51,346 bases of DNA, from NCBI GenBank assembly GCA_947258815.1, contig CAMYJW010000004.1:1-51346 (forward strand). The letters are read 5' to 3'. The notes under the pieces are model-generated. The model was not told where the DNA came from. It did not search any database and saw nothing but the letters and a program-made list of their open reading frames with translations. This document shows positions 25,537-34,488 of this stretch, piece after piece. This DNA is from an uncultured Sphingomonadaceae bacterium. Lineage in GTDB: Bacteria > Pseudomonadota > Alphaproteobacteria > Sphingomonadales > Sphingomonadaceae. Numbering within the stretch: position 1 is the stretch's first letter; each line of letters starts with the position of its first letter. A program made the translations under genes and the position numbers.

Positions 25537-26277
25537 CTATTGCGCCGACGCGCCCCCATCGACAATGAATTCAGCGCCCGTACTGAAGGTCGATTCATCG
25601 CTTGCCAGGAACAACACCGTATTGGCAACTTCCACCGCCTGGCCGAGCCGCCGCAAGGGCGTCGCCAACATGGCCTGTTCATAATGCTCGAAATGCGGAT
25701 CATCCTGCGTCATGGGCGTAATGATCGCACCGGGATGAACCGTATTGACCCGTATGCCGAATTCCCCGAGTTCAATTGCAGCCACCTTGCTCAACCCACG
25801 CAAGGCGAATTTGGCGTCGCAATAGCCGCTGGCGTTGCCCGCCCCGGTCAGTCCTCCAATAGAGGAAATGTTGATTATTGACCCACAACCGGTCTTCATC
25901 ATTGATGGCAGGACGGCTTTGACCCCAAGGAATGGGCCAATCTGATTGACCTCGATGAGCTTGCGATAATCTGCCACGGTCCGATCGATGATACTCGCGC
26001 CGATAAAGATGCCAGCATTGTTCACCAGAACATTTACGGGGCCAAATTCGGCCTCCGCCCGCGCCACGACTTCAGACCACCCCTGTTCATCGGTGACATC
26101 GTGCTGCACGAATACAACATCGTCGCCCAGCTCGTCAGACAGGGCCGAACCTTTTTTGGTATTCAGATCGGTGAAGACAAGCTTTGCCCCTTCACCTGCC
26201 ATAGCCCGGACATTGGCTTCGCCCATCCCCTGGGCTCCACCTGTCACAATTACCACTTTGCCTGCCAGTCTGCCCAT
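25537..26277 (-). CDS. Short-chain dehydrogenase/reductase (SDR)
   Basis: A 246-residue SDR, first of the four tandem genes. T-G-G-A-Q-G-M-G is at 12-19, N-N-A-G at 86-89, and Y152-x3-K156 is in S-G-Y-C-D-A-K. It shares the M-G-R-L-A start and overall pattern with its neighbour at 25488-24712, suggesting duplication. The EthD gene lies 167 bases upstream on the same strand. The substrate is unknown. Confidence 0.92.
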   Translation of the reverse strand: MGRLAGKVVIVTGGAQGMGEANVRAMAGEGAKLVFTDLNTKKGSALSDELGDDVVFVQHDVTDEQGWSEVVARAEAEFGPVNVLVNNAGIFIGASIIDRTVADYRKLIEVNQIGPFLGVKAVLPSMMKTGCGSIINISSIGGLTGAGNASGYCDAKFALRGLSKVAAIELGEFGIRVNTVHPGAIITPMTQDDPHFEHYEQAMLATPLRRLGQAVEVANTVLFLASDESTFSTGAEFIVDGGASAQ

Positions 26278-26444
26278 CCGCGCGCATCTTTCCCTGAAGA
26301 GAATGAATCCCGGACCCTGCTTAGACGATCGGAACTGGATCGGCGTGTCCTGCGCTGGAACAATTGAGATTACAGACCGGGGCCAGCCAAGGCCCTGGGG
26401 CTCAACATTTCCCGGTTGGCGAAGCTGACAAGCCAGCGATCAGA

Positions 26445-26813
26445 TCATAAAGCCAGCCTGGCTGGATCAGAGACGTGCTCTTCCAGCATCACAAGGCGCG
26501 TGGCACTACGGTCGAAAAGCCGCTCCTCGTCCCGGCTGATCTCGTCAAGGACATCCTGCCGTGTCAGGTTCGCCATGGAAGCATCATAATCCGCGCGATT
26601 TTCGAACCACATTTCCGTCACCACGTCATAGGGTGGTTCCGCCTCCGGCGCGGTGAAGGCATAGTCGAGAGGCAAACAGTACCGTCGTGCATAATGCTTT
26701 GCGTGGCGGCTATGTTTCTCGCCCAAAAGGCGATGATGACTTTCATAATACTCCCTGAAGTCCTCAAAATTCATTCCGGCCTTACGCTTCAGAAAACACA
26801 TGATCTTGAACAT
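26445..26813 (-). CDS. EthD-domain protein
   Basis: A 122-residue ferredoxin-fold protein of the EthD/dabb-like group. It opens F-K-I-M-C-F-L-K-R-K-A-G-M, continues with F-R-E-Y-Y-E-S-H-H, and has E-M-W-F-E-N near the middle, all typical of EthD. Proteins of this family accompany P450 ether-degradation systems or act as small cyclases/monooxygenase-like enzymes; its reaction is not known. AAGGAGGA before the ATG is a very strong ribosome-binding site. It lies between the acyl-CoA ligase and the SDR tandem. Confidence 0.88.
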   Translation of the reverse strand: MFKIMCFLKRKAGMNFEDFREYYESHHRLLGEKHSRHAKHYARRYCLPLDYAFTAPEAEPPYDVVTEMWFENRADYDASMANLTRQDVLDEISRDEERLFDRSATRLVMLEEHVSDPARLAL

Positions 26814-27014
26814 AGATCTTCCTCCTTACCAACAATACTGGATCGACTTGCAGAAGCCTCGTGCATTGCCTTCAGTCCCTTTCCAGTTGTCAGCGAGCGA
26901 CGCACAGAATGGGGAAGGGCAAAAAGTAGTTCGGAAATGGGCAGCGCAGTAACATGCTGCGGCACCGGAGCGTCTAACGCGCCGAGCAATTGAGATCACG
27001 CACATGGTCGCAAG

Positions 27015-28517
27015 CTAGATCAAATCCTGCATGAGGCGCATTTTGTCGATCTTTCCTGATGGCAAAAGAGGGAGTTTATCCAGAACATGAAGTACTTCAG
27101 GCCATTTTCGTTTTGACAAACCGACTGCCTTCAGATGTTCCTGCAATTGCTCCAACGTGAGGCCAGCGGCATCGTCTTCCCACCGGCACACTGCACAAGA
27201 CTGTTCGCCCAGGACATCATGCGGAACTCCGATTACAGCGATTTCGGCGATTTGCGGGTGGATGGAAATCGCCGCCTCAACTTCCGATGGATCAATGTTA
27301 TATCCTCCACGAATGATCTGGCCTTTGATTCGTCCGACAACTTTCACATAGCCATCAGCGTCAACCACAACTTCATCTCCGGTCAGGAAATACCCGTCGG
27401 CGGTAATCCGTTCTTCGCCTTGCCCCAGCCCTTCGGCATAGCCAACGCACTGCGAAGGCGCCCGCAGACCTCCCTCTCCCCTCGTCCCCGCCGCCAAGCG
27501 GTGACCGGCCTCGTCAAATGCCGCCACGTGGCAGCCAGGGTTCGCGATTCCGTCAAGCGTCTCACGCCGCCACTCTGGATCGTCGAGGCGGGTAGAACAT
27601 GGCGCCAGCACCTCTGACAGACCATACTGACGCAGCACCTCTATGCCTAACACCTGTCTGGCATTGGCAACCAATTGCGGGTCTATTGAAGCCCCCCCGA
27701 CCGCGAATGCTCGCAGAGGCAATCGAACGCCGCGCCATTCCTGGGATCTTGCAGTCGCAATCAGGCCTAACAGATGGGTTGGAACTCCGGTCGTCCACCG
27801 GCAATCATATCCAAGGCATGCCTGCATTGCAGCAACCGGATCCCATCTGCCGATCAGAACCAGAGGAGAACCGTAACTCAAGGCGAAATGGACAGTGAAA
27901 GCATAACCTGCGGCACTGTCAAACGGCATGATGCCCAGAATGGCTTCGCCCGGTTGCAGGCCGGAATTTTCCGCGCACCACCGGGTAACAAAGTTAAGAG
28001 CAGCGGTGTGATGCATCACCCCCTTGGGTCTTCCCGTCGTGCCTGATGTAAAGCCGATTAGCGCGAGCTGGCAGTCGCGCTTGTCGGTGGAATTATTCGC
28101 TTCGGGAAAGCGATCGATCTGTAAGGTTCCATCTGGAAAAAGTTCCAGCCTGGCTGCCAGACCCAGCCGGCCAAAGAGCAGGTCTTTTTCCTGCTTAGTC
28201 GTAAGCGGCGGTATCGGGCAAAGTATCCCTCCTACCGCGGAAACGGCCAGGGCCAGCGCCATGGTTTCGACAGATTTGAAGGCGGTGATCGAAAATCGCA
28301 GCGATCCTGTCAGGCCCTCAGCCACCAATCGCTCCACCACTGCTTCTGCGTTGGCGACAAGTTCTGAACGTGACCACGTCCGTCCGCTCTCTTCTACAAC
28401 CGCGATCATGTCAGGATCAGCGCGCGCGTGAGCGGCAGCCTTTGCCCAGAGCGAAGTGCGGTCAGCCTGAGGCAAAGCGTCTTCCCCGCAGTTCCCCGAG
28501 ATCGTGTCCAAAATCAT
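27015..28517 (-). CDS. Acyl-CoA synthetase (AMP-dependent ligase)
   Basis: A 500-residue ANL-superfamily enzyme that adenylates a carboxylic acid and forms its CoA thioester. The phosphate loop F-T-S-G-T-T-G-R-P-K-G is at about 156-166. Y-G-L-S-E, Y-F-L-T-G-D, G-R-I-K-G-Q-I-I-R-G-G-Y-N-I-D-P and the C-terminal P-S-G-K-I-D-K with its catalytic Lys follow in order. The GGAG before the ATG at 28517 is only one base away, so the start is not certain. It could activate the starting acid or an intermediate produced by ALDH. Confidence 0.92.
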   Translation of the reverse strand: MILDTISGNCGEDALPQADRTSLWAKAAAHARADPDMIAVVEESGRTWSRSELVANAEAVVERLVAEGLTGSLRFSITAFKSVETMALALAVSAVGGILCPIPPLTTKQEKDLLFGRLGLAARLELFPDGTLQIDRFPEANNSTDKRDCQLALIGFTSGTTGRPKGVMHHTAALNFVTRWCAENSGLQPGEAILGIMPFDSAAGYAFTVHFALSYGSPLVLIGRWDPVAAMQACLGYDCRWTTGVPTHLLGLIATARSQEWRGVRLPLRAFAVGGASIDPQLVANARQVLGIEVLRQYGLSEVLAPCSTRLDDPEWRRETLDGIANPGCHVAAFDEAGHRLAAGTRGEGGLRAPSQCVGYAEGLGQGEERITADGYFLTGDEVVVDADGYVKVVGRIKGQIIRGGYNIDPSEVEAAISIHPQIAEIAVIGVPHDVLGEQSCAVCRWEDDAAGLTLEQLQEHLKAVGLSKRKWPEVLHVLDKLPLLPSGKIDKMRLMQDLI

Positions 28518-29051
28518 ACTCCAGATAGCAATTTCGACGATTGGGGACGAGATTGCCGGTGTCGTAAACTCCTGCAGCTTATCAAGCGCAAACCCAAGGA
28601 ATGGAAGAGCCCAGACTAAGCCAAATCACGGCATCCGCTATCGAGGACTTTCTCACGATAGAACAAAGGCCTTGCCTGCCATTGAAACAGAATTGCAATC
28701 TCATTCCATTTGCCGGCTTTCTGGCCAGGAACAACAGATCGACGACGTGCTCTGCCATCTGTTGCAAATCGTAAGTGTCAACGCGGCCTGCCCCTGAGAG
28801 AGGAAACGTTCGAACGATAGCGGGCGCAGGAGCCATTGGCGAATCTGAGCAAGAGGGGAAATGCGGGCCAGGCAGCAGACTCCATGACCGATGGTGCAGA
28901 AATCCCCGCCTCGTGATCCTTGACGCCGGTTTTGGTCGCGTCACGCAATAGCCGGAAAGAGCAATCTATTGGCCCGTATTGCGCTGTTGCCTGAGAGTCT
29001 GGCCGGATAACGCGGTATGATGATGCATCACCCGCAGCAAACGAGGTGAAT
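28518..29051. other. Divergent intergenic region, ligase / MmgE-PrpD
   Basis: A 534-base interval. Open frames exist on both strands (for example 28582-28944 leftward), but they have no recognisable motif or convincing start. It should contain the promoters of the leftward ligase and the rightward MmgE/PrpD gene. No repeat, hairpin or RNA gene was seen. Confidence 0.4.
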
Positions 29052-30533
29052 ATGACAAGTGGCCAGGATACAAGATCGCTGACTCATCAGCTGGCAGCTT
29101 TTGTCGCAACCACATACAGCGAGGATATTCCCGCAAATGTCCTGCATGAATGTCGTCGGCTCTTTCTGGATACGGTGGGCTGCGCGATGGGCGGGCTGAT
29201 CACTCCAAGCGGTGATGCGGCAATCAGCTTTGCAGCAATCGGCGGTGGCGATCCTGATGCGACAGCACTCGGCTTGCACCACAAGACCGGCCCGACCAAG
29301 GCCGCCTATGTCAATGCGCGCCTGGCCAACGTGCTCGATGCCGACGACACCTTCCCGACATCCAGCCATTTCGGCAGCGCAACAGTCTTTTCCGCATTGG
29401 CCCTGGCCGAATGGTCCGCAGGTTCGGTGGCGGATATTGTGAGAGCAATCGCCGTGGGTTTTGAAGTCGGTTCGCGGATCGGCGGGTGGATGGGTTGGCC
29501 CGTGAAGTTCGAGAACGGCAAGATCGTCGGCTGGAGCCCACTGGCCGGACCCGCCGCCACTGTAACCTGGGCTTCTGTGGGCGCTGCGGCGGCAGTACTG
29601 CAACTGGATACCGAGACGACAACACATGCATTTGGCATTGCCGGCGCAAATTGCCCACTTCCATCGATGCACAAATTCGGTGAGCAGATGCCGGTTTCAA
29701 TGTTCAAATATACCGATGCGGGATGGTGTTCCAACGTTGGCATTTCGGCTGCACTGCTCGCCAGCACAGGCAGCACCGGATATGCCGATGTCCTGGACGG
29801 CCCCAATGGGTTCTGGCGGTTTTACGGGGCTGAGAGCCACAACGACGAATACCTGACGGGCGATCTTAGGCAGCGGTGGGATATTCTCAACACCTGCTAT
29901 AAGCCGTGGCCGAGTTGCCGATACACCCATCATCCCTTGACTGCGCTGCAGGAATTGCTCCGTACACAGAACATTGAAGCCGAAAATATCGAGGCGATCA
30001 CGGTTCGCGCAATGCCGTTTGCGCTGTCGCCGATGTTCCTTGAAAAACAGCCGTCGGACATGCTGACAGCGCAATTCAGCCATGCCCATGCCGTTTCCGC
30101 ATTTCTCCAGAAAATTCCGCCGGGACCAGCATGGTACAGCGCCGAGGCGATGACTTCAGAAGAGTCCCGCCGCCTGCGTAGCCTGGTCTCGGTCGAGGCG
30201 CACCCCACCGCCATGAGCGACATGGCCAACGCCATGGTCGGTCCGCAGTGGCGCGAAATTCCTGCCGAGGTGGAAGTCGAAACGGGAGGAATGCGCATCA
30301 GACAGGAAGCAGAATTTGCCAAGGGCGATCCCTGGTCCCCCGGCAGCCGGGTGTCTGATGCAGAGCTGATAGACAAGTTCCTGTCGATGACTGCTCCCTG
30401 CGGAAACGAAAACCTCGCCAGGCACGCTCAAAGCATCGCGCAGCTGATCCTGACCGAAAACCATCTCAGTGCAACTGAGTTGGGCAATGAACTGGCGCAA
30501 TTGGCATCCGAAATTCGAACCAGTCCGAGCTGA
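29052..30533 (+). CDS. MmgE/PrpD-family protein
   Basis: A 493-residue protein of the 2-methylcitrate dehydratase/aconitate decarboxylase fold, all-alpha in its main domain. Supporting features are the opening T-H-Q-L-A-A-F-V, D-T-V-G-C-A at about 39-44, the A-R-L-A-N-V-L-D-A-D-D region and K-P-W-P-S-C-R-Y-T-H-H in the second half. GAGGTGA precedes the ATG at 29052 and favours it over a GTG six bases upstream. It stands alone and converges with the ALDH gene. A dehydratase or decarboxylase on a tricarboxylate-like or hydroxy acid is likely; no closer call is safe. Confidence 0.9.
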   Translation: MTSGQDTRSLTHQLAAFVATTYSEDIPANVLHECRRLFLDTVGCAMGGLITPSGDAAISFAAIGGGDPDATALGLHHKTGPTKAAYVNARLANVLDADDTFPTSSHFGSATVFSALALAEWSAGSVADIVRAIAVGFEVGSRIGGWMGWPVKFENGKIVGWSPLAGPAATVTWASVGAAAAVLQLDTETTTHAFGIAGANCPLPSMHKFGEQMPVSMFKYTDAGWCSNVGISAALLASTGSTGYADVLDGPNGFWRFYGAESHNDEYLTGDLRQRWDILNTCYKPWPSCRYTHHPLTALQELLRTQNIEAENIEAITVRAMPFALSPMFLEKQPSDMLTAQFSHAHAVSAFLQKIPPGPAWYSAEAMTSEESRRLRSLVSVEAHPTAMSDMANAMVGPQWREIPAEVEVETGGMRIRQEAEFAKGDPWSPGSRVSDAELIDKFLSMTAPCGNENLARHAQSIAQLILTENHLSATELGNELAQLASEIRTSPS

Positions 30534-30586
30534 CGCATCGCTGGCCGCCACCGGTTCATCGCCGGAAATCCTGTGCGAAGGTGTTG

Positions 30587-32098
30587 TCAGCTGCCGTGAA
30601 GCTGCACGACAACCGATTTGCTTTCACGATAGCTTTGCAAGCCATCAACCCCGAACTCACGCCCCCAGCCAGATTCCTTGAACCCGCCAAACGGTACCAT
30701 GGGATGGGTCACGCCATAACAATTGACCCAGACATTGCCAGCTTCCAGTTCGTCAGCCACAATGTGAGCCTTGTTCACATCGGTTGTAAACACACCTGCA
30801 GCGAGGCCGTAGCGGCTATCATTGGCCTGAGGTATCACATCATCCAGATCGTCAAACGGGATGGCCGCGATAACAGGGCCGAAAATCTCTTCGCGGATGA
30901 GGCTTGAATCCTTGTCGGCACCAACAACAACTGTCGGTTCGACGAAAAAGCCGTTGCCGGACGGGCTGCCGCCTCCGCAGACAATTTCAGCGCCCTGTTC
31001 TTGACCCTCTGCGACGATCGCGGCGATGCGATCGCGCTGCTGTGCCGAAATGACCGGCCCGAGTTGGTTATTGGGGTCCATTCCGTTGCCGATCTTGAGC
31101 GAACCGGCAACCTGACCGATGCCAGCCACGACTTTGTCAAACACCTTCCTTTGAACGAACAGCCGCGAACCGGCGATGCACATCTGCCCGGAGTTCGCAA
31201 AGACAGCCATCGCCGCCCCTGGAATTGCGAGTTCGAGATCGGCATCGTCAAAGACAATCGTTGGCGATTTACCGCCAAGTTCGAGGGTTACCCGTTTCAG
31301 GCGGTCCGCAGCACGGCGCGCTATCTCTTTGCCAATCACGGTTGAGCCGGTAAACGAAACTTTGTCGACCAATGGGTGTTCGACAAGCGCGTTTCCGACA
31401 ACCTTGCCGTCTCCGGTCACAATGTTGAGCACACCCTCGGGTACACCGGCTTCCAGCGCCAGCTTGCCCAGCAGCAGAGCAGAAAGAGGCGTCAGTTCGG
31501 CTGGCTTTACGATACACGAACATCCGGCCGCCAATGCTGGCGCAGCCTTTACCAGAAATGACGCGGCAGGGCCGTTCCAGGGGATGATCAGCGCCGCGAC
31601 ACCGATCGGCTGTGTGGCGGAATAAGCGTGCAGACGCCGGTCTGCGCTGGATGTTGCCGCGCTGAAATTCTCGTCAGTCAGAGTTGCGGCTATCATTGCC
31701 GCATAACGCAGCCCTTCAATCCCGCTTGCAATGATCATACGCGCAAGCCAGATCGGCATACCGTTATCGAGGACATCGATTTGCGCGAACATTTCCGCGT
31801 CGCGTTCGATCAGGTCGGCAAACCTGAGCAACACCTGCGTTCGCTCTGACACGCTGGTTCCGCGCCAGACCTTGGCCTTGAAACTGGCGCTGGCTGCCTT
31901 GACTGCGGCATCGACTTCGGCTGGTCCACATTCTGCCACGGTTGCAATGACATCGCCGTTGGCCGGGTTGCATACGTCGCGCATCCGCCCATCGGATGCC
32001 ATCTTCCATTGGGCACCGATCAAAGCGTGATGGGCGCTTCCCAGAAATTCGGCTACTTCAGGAAGAACATCGGGACTGTTCGAATTGATTTCACTCAT
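30587..32098 (-). CDS. Aldehyde dehydrogenase
   Basis: A 503-residue NAD(P)-dependent aldehyde dehydrogenase of full family length. P-W-N-G-P holds N175, K198 is in I-V-K-P-A-E, the general base E274 is in L-E-L-G-G-K-S-P, and the nucleophile C307 is in N-S-G-Q-M-C. The C-terminal P-F-G-G-F-K-E-S-G-W-G-R-E motif is present. It would turn an aldehyde, for example from P450 oxidation of a methyl group, into the acid that the ligases activate. It ends a leftward group VOC - P450 - SnoaL - ALDH. Confidence 0.95.
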   Translation of the reverse strand: MSEINSNSPDVLPEVAEFLGSAHHALIGAQWKMASDGRMRDVCNPANGDVIATVAECGPAEVDAAVKAASASFKAKVWRGTSVSERTQVLLRFADLIERDAEMFAQIDVLDNGMPIWLARMIIASGIEGLRYAAMIAATLTDENFSAATSSADRRLHAYSATQPIGVAALIIPWNGPAASFLVKAAPALAAGCSCIVKPAELTPLSALLLGKLALEAGVPEGVLNIVTGDGKVVGNALVEHPLVDKVSFTGSTVIGKEIARRAADRLKRVTLELGGKSPTIVFDDADLELAIPGAAMAVFANSGQMCIAGSRLFVQRKVFDKVVAGIGQVAGSLKIGNGMDPNNQLGPVISAQQRDRIAAIVAEGQEQGAEIVCGGGSPSGNGFFVEPTVVVGADKDSSLIREEIFGPVIAAIPFDDLDDVIPQANDSRYGLAAGVFTTDVNKAHIVADELEAGNVWVNCYGVTHPMVPFGGFKESGWGREFGVDGLQSYRESKSVVVQLHGS

Positions 32099-32114
32099 CT
32101 GGGTGCACCCTTGG

Positions 32115-32543
32115 CTAAATCAATTTATACGTCTTGCCCATCGCAAAGCTGTCTATGTATTCGGTGAAAGATGATATTTTTCCATCAATAAAATCAAATA
32201 CCTGAATGTATTTTCCCGCATACTTAATCGGGTTTCCGGCGGCGCTGACATCGACATCCGAACGCGCCGTCACCACGATTGTGCTGGGATCATCGCCCAC
32301 GATCAGACGTTCGGTTGTCCAGTCGAAACGGCCCTCCATCCCGAATATCGGCAGCCAGAATTCATCGAAGCCGGAAGCCCCTTCAAAAAGGGTTTTCATA
32401 CCTGGTGGCGCGAATGGAATCCGAATGACAGGAGACTCCACCCAAAGCGAACGGAATCCCTCCAGATCGCGCATGAAACTCGATTGGAATTTCCCGATTA
32501 CCGCACAGTTCTTATCAGCGCCCGACGCTGTATTGATGGACAT
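32115..32543 (-). CDS. SnoaL-like (NTF2 fold) protein
   Basis: About 142 residues from the ATG at 32543, which GGAGGG precedes; an earlier ATG at 32564 lacks a site. The segment Y-I-Q-V-F-D-F-I-D-G-K-I-S-S-F-T-E-Y-I-D is the typical C-terminal strand pair of SnoaL/ketosteroid-isomerase-like proteins. It lacks the Tyr-x4-Asp pattern of the other two SnoaL proteins in this window and is a more distant relative. The gap to the ALDH start is 16 bases. Isomerase, cyclase or binding role: undetermined. Confidence 0.8.
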   Translation of the reverse strand: MSINTASGADKNCAVIGKFQSSFMRDLEGFRSLWVESPVIRIPFAPPGMKTLFEGASGFDEFWLPIFGMEGRFDWTTERLIVGDDPSTIVVTARSDVDVSAAGNPIKYAGKYIQVFDFIDGKISSFTEYIDSFAMGKTYKLI

Positions 32544-32578
32544 GCCAGCACCCTCCGTCAGCATCTAAATAAGAGTCT

Positions 32579-33778
32579 CTAATTACCCAGAATGACTCTG
32601 ATGGCGCGAGGACTGCGAACCATCAGACCACGAGGTTGCGCATCTTCACGAACGCCCTTGCCAGTGGCAAATCTCATCGATGGGAACCTCGCGACCAGCT
32701 CTTCCATCACCACCTGTAGTTCCTGCTTGGCGAGGAACATGCCGAGGCATGTGTGCAGGCCGCTTCCAAACGTCGTGATCTTGCGCCCGTTGCGCCGCAG
32801 ATCAAATTCCCCGGGGTCTGGATTGGCCGCCATGTCATGGTTTGCTGAACCAAGAACCGGAATGACAAAGGTTCCTGCCTTCAGCTCGACCCCGGCAACT
32901 TGCGTATCATTCACAACGGTTCGGAATACGACCTGCAAGGGCGCCTCAAACCTGAGGATTTCCTCGATCGAGGCCCTTATAAGGGTCGGGTCCGCAACCA
33001 GTTCGCCCCACATATCTTCCAACAGCAATTTTGAACAAAGATTGCCCAATGTCCGATAGGTCGTTTCAATTCCGGCAGGCAGCAAGGTGAGAATGAAAGA
33101 AATGATCTGCTCGTCAGACAAGACATCACCGTCAACCTTGGCCTCAACAAGGGAGCTGATAACATCTTCTTGTGGCTGCTTGCGGCGCTCGGCCATAATA
33201 TCGTGCAGATAGCCGCGCAAACGCTCGGCCGCCTTCATTGCTGTTTCCGGTTCGGCGGCTATCAGAATGATTTCCATTGCGAGGTCGCGAAAAGTCTCAA
33301 AATCGCTTTCCGGCAATCCGAGCATGCGGGAAATCACTTTGGCAGGCAGGATAAACGCCAGATCGCTGACCAGGTCCGGATCTGCCGCGACAGCCATTTC
33401 ATCAAGTAGTTCGACGACCGTCTTGCGAACGACCTCTTCCTTAAGCCTCGCCAGTGCCGCTGGCGTAAATGCCGGGGAAACCAGCTTGCGCAAATGCCCA
33501 TGTTCGGGAGGGTCGTAACCCACCAGCAACCCTTCCCCCAGCGCGGGGCCGAGGAACACTCTTGCGGCACTATTGGAAAAACGTTCGTAGTTCTGCAGGG
33601 TCTCGATCACATCTTCATAACGATAGACCCACGCGATAGTCCCCAGCCCCGGCATGTCTCTGACGACGACGGGGGTTTCTTCGCGGCAGCGCGCATAATC
33701 ATCATATGGATTGCGCCTGTCCGCAGGAGGGTCAAACGGCATCGCAATATCAGGAAGGCGATCATCGACCAGCGCCAT
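32579..33778 (-). CDS. Cytochrome P450
   Basis: A 399-residue soluble P450. The I-helix motif reads A-G-I-E-T-T at 235-240, E273/R276 form the E-x-x-R pair, and F-G-S-G-L-H-T-C-L-G puts the heme ligand at C344. H-D-M-A-A-N-P-D-P is the usual meander. The gene lies 39 bases after a VOC gene and 35 before a SnoaL gene in one leftward unit with ALDH, which suggests hydroxylation followed by oxidation to an acid. No ferredoxin is adjacent. Confidence 0.94.
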   Translation of the reverse strand: MALVDDRLPDIAMPFDPPADRRNPYDDYARCREETPVVVRDMPGLGTIAWVYRYEDVIETLQNYERFSNSAARVFLGPALGEGLLVGYDPPEHGHLRKLVSPAFTPAALARLKEEVVRKTVVELLDEMAVAADPDLVSDLAFILPAKVISRMLGLPESDFETFRDLAMEIILIAAEPETAMKAAERLRGYLHDIMAERRKQPQEDVISSLVEAKVDGDVLSDEQIISFILTLLPAGIETTYRTLGNLCSKLLLEDMWGELVADPTLIRASIEEILRFEAPLQVVFRTVVNDTQVAGVELKAGTFVIPVLGSANHDMAANPDPGEFDLRRNGRKITTFGSGLHTCLGMFLAKQELQVVMEELVARFPSMRFATGKGVREDAQPRGLMVRSPRAIRVILGN

Positions 33779-33817
33779 ATTTATTTTACCTTTTGCTTCA
33801 ATAGTTTATGCTTTAAT

Positions 33818-34270
33818 TCACGAAGGCAGGCGAAACATTTCAAATCGCAAACCCAGTTCATCCTGCGCGTCTATATGCGCGTACTCGATGCCATTTGCCG
33901 TGATCCCACGGTGGAGAACGGGCAGGCCGCAGTCTCGGGCGTGGCTCAACATGGAATCATAACCTTCGGCAGGCTGCGCCAGCAGGTGATAGATGCCCGG
34001 CCCATTCTCCCGCAAAAACCGTGAAAAGTCGCTTTTATCGTCAAGCGGCTGAACAAGCGATAACCCGACATTCAAGGCTGTGCAGGTTGCGATCCTGACC
34101 TGGTACGAACACGGCTGTTCATTCACCCATTTGCTGGGAACCGCATCATCTGAAAGATCCTGCTCCTGCCATGGGCCAATGCCAAACTGCGTTTCGTAGG
34201 CCTTTATCGAAGCGTCCAGATCACCAACCACCATGAACACCTGCAATATACTATCGATCTTGCTCTGCAT
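33818..34270 (-). CDS. VOC/glyoxalase-like protein
   Basis: A 150-residue protein from the ATG at 34270. I-L-Q-V-F-M-V-V-G-D-L-D-A-S-I-K-A-Y and the later G-I-Y-H-L-L-A are the two beta-alpha-beta units of a vicinal-oxygen-chelate domain, here in the methylmalonyl-CoA-epimerase-like style. It could isomerise, epimerise or bind an intermediate. It begins the leftward VOC-P450-SnoaL-ALDH unit. Longer starts upstream, to 34387, look non-coding. Confidence 0.78.
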   Translation of the reverse strand: MQSKIDSILQVFMVVGDLDASIKAYETQFGIGPWQEQDLSDDAVPSKWVNEQPCSYQVRIATCTALNVGLSLVQPLDDKSDFSRFLRENGPGIYHLLAQPAEGYDSMLSHARDCGLPVLHRGITANGIEYAHIDAQDELGLRFEMFRLPS

Positions 34271-34306
34271 GTCTGACAGCCGCCCTTTGAGGAATAGTTG
34301 TTGCCC

Positions 34307-34316
34307 GGCACTATGC
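34307..34316. promoter_or_regulatory. Candidate operator (GGCACTATGC)
   Basis: The reverse complement is GCATAGTGCC, matching the palindrome at 12561-12571. It lies just upstream of the VOC start at 34270. With the copy at 34437 it forms an inverted pair inside one divergent promoter region. Confidence 0.35.
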
Positions 34317-34436
34317 AGTCTCGCGATATGACAAGCCATGGTGCAATTTGCCTGAACTGGATGCGTTGCATTCCACGAGTGCGACAATTCGCCGGATGGT
34401 GCTTCCCGGTCAGGAGTAAGGCGTTACTTCGGGTCG

Positions 34437-34446
34437 GGCATAGTGC
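34437..34446. promoter_or_regulatory. Candidate operator (GGCATAGTGC)
   Basis: Matches the motif at 12561-12571 and is inverted relative to the copy at 34307-34316. It lies 42 bases ahead of the P450 gene at 34489, a suitable place for control of that promoter. Confidence 0.35.
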
Positions 34447-34488
34447 ACTGAACCATGGCGGTCGATCCGCTCTACGGGATGAAAAATC

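Noticed and set aside
2877..28517. Assigning the cluster to bile-acid or steroid degradation
   Set aside because: Family parallels exist, but hallmark genes (KshAB, KstD, HsaC-type dioxygenase, thiolases) are absent, so the substrate is left open.
28582..28944. 120-codon leftward ORF in the 534-base gap
   Set aside because: No family motif, no ribosome-binding site and no coding character; treated as non-coding.
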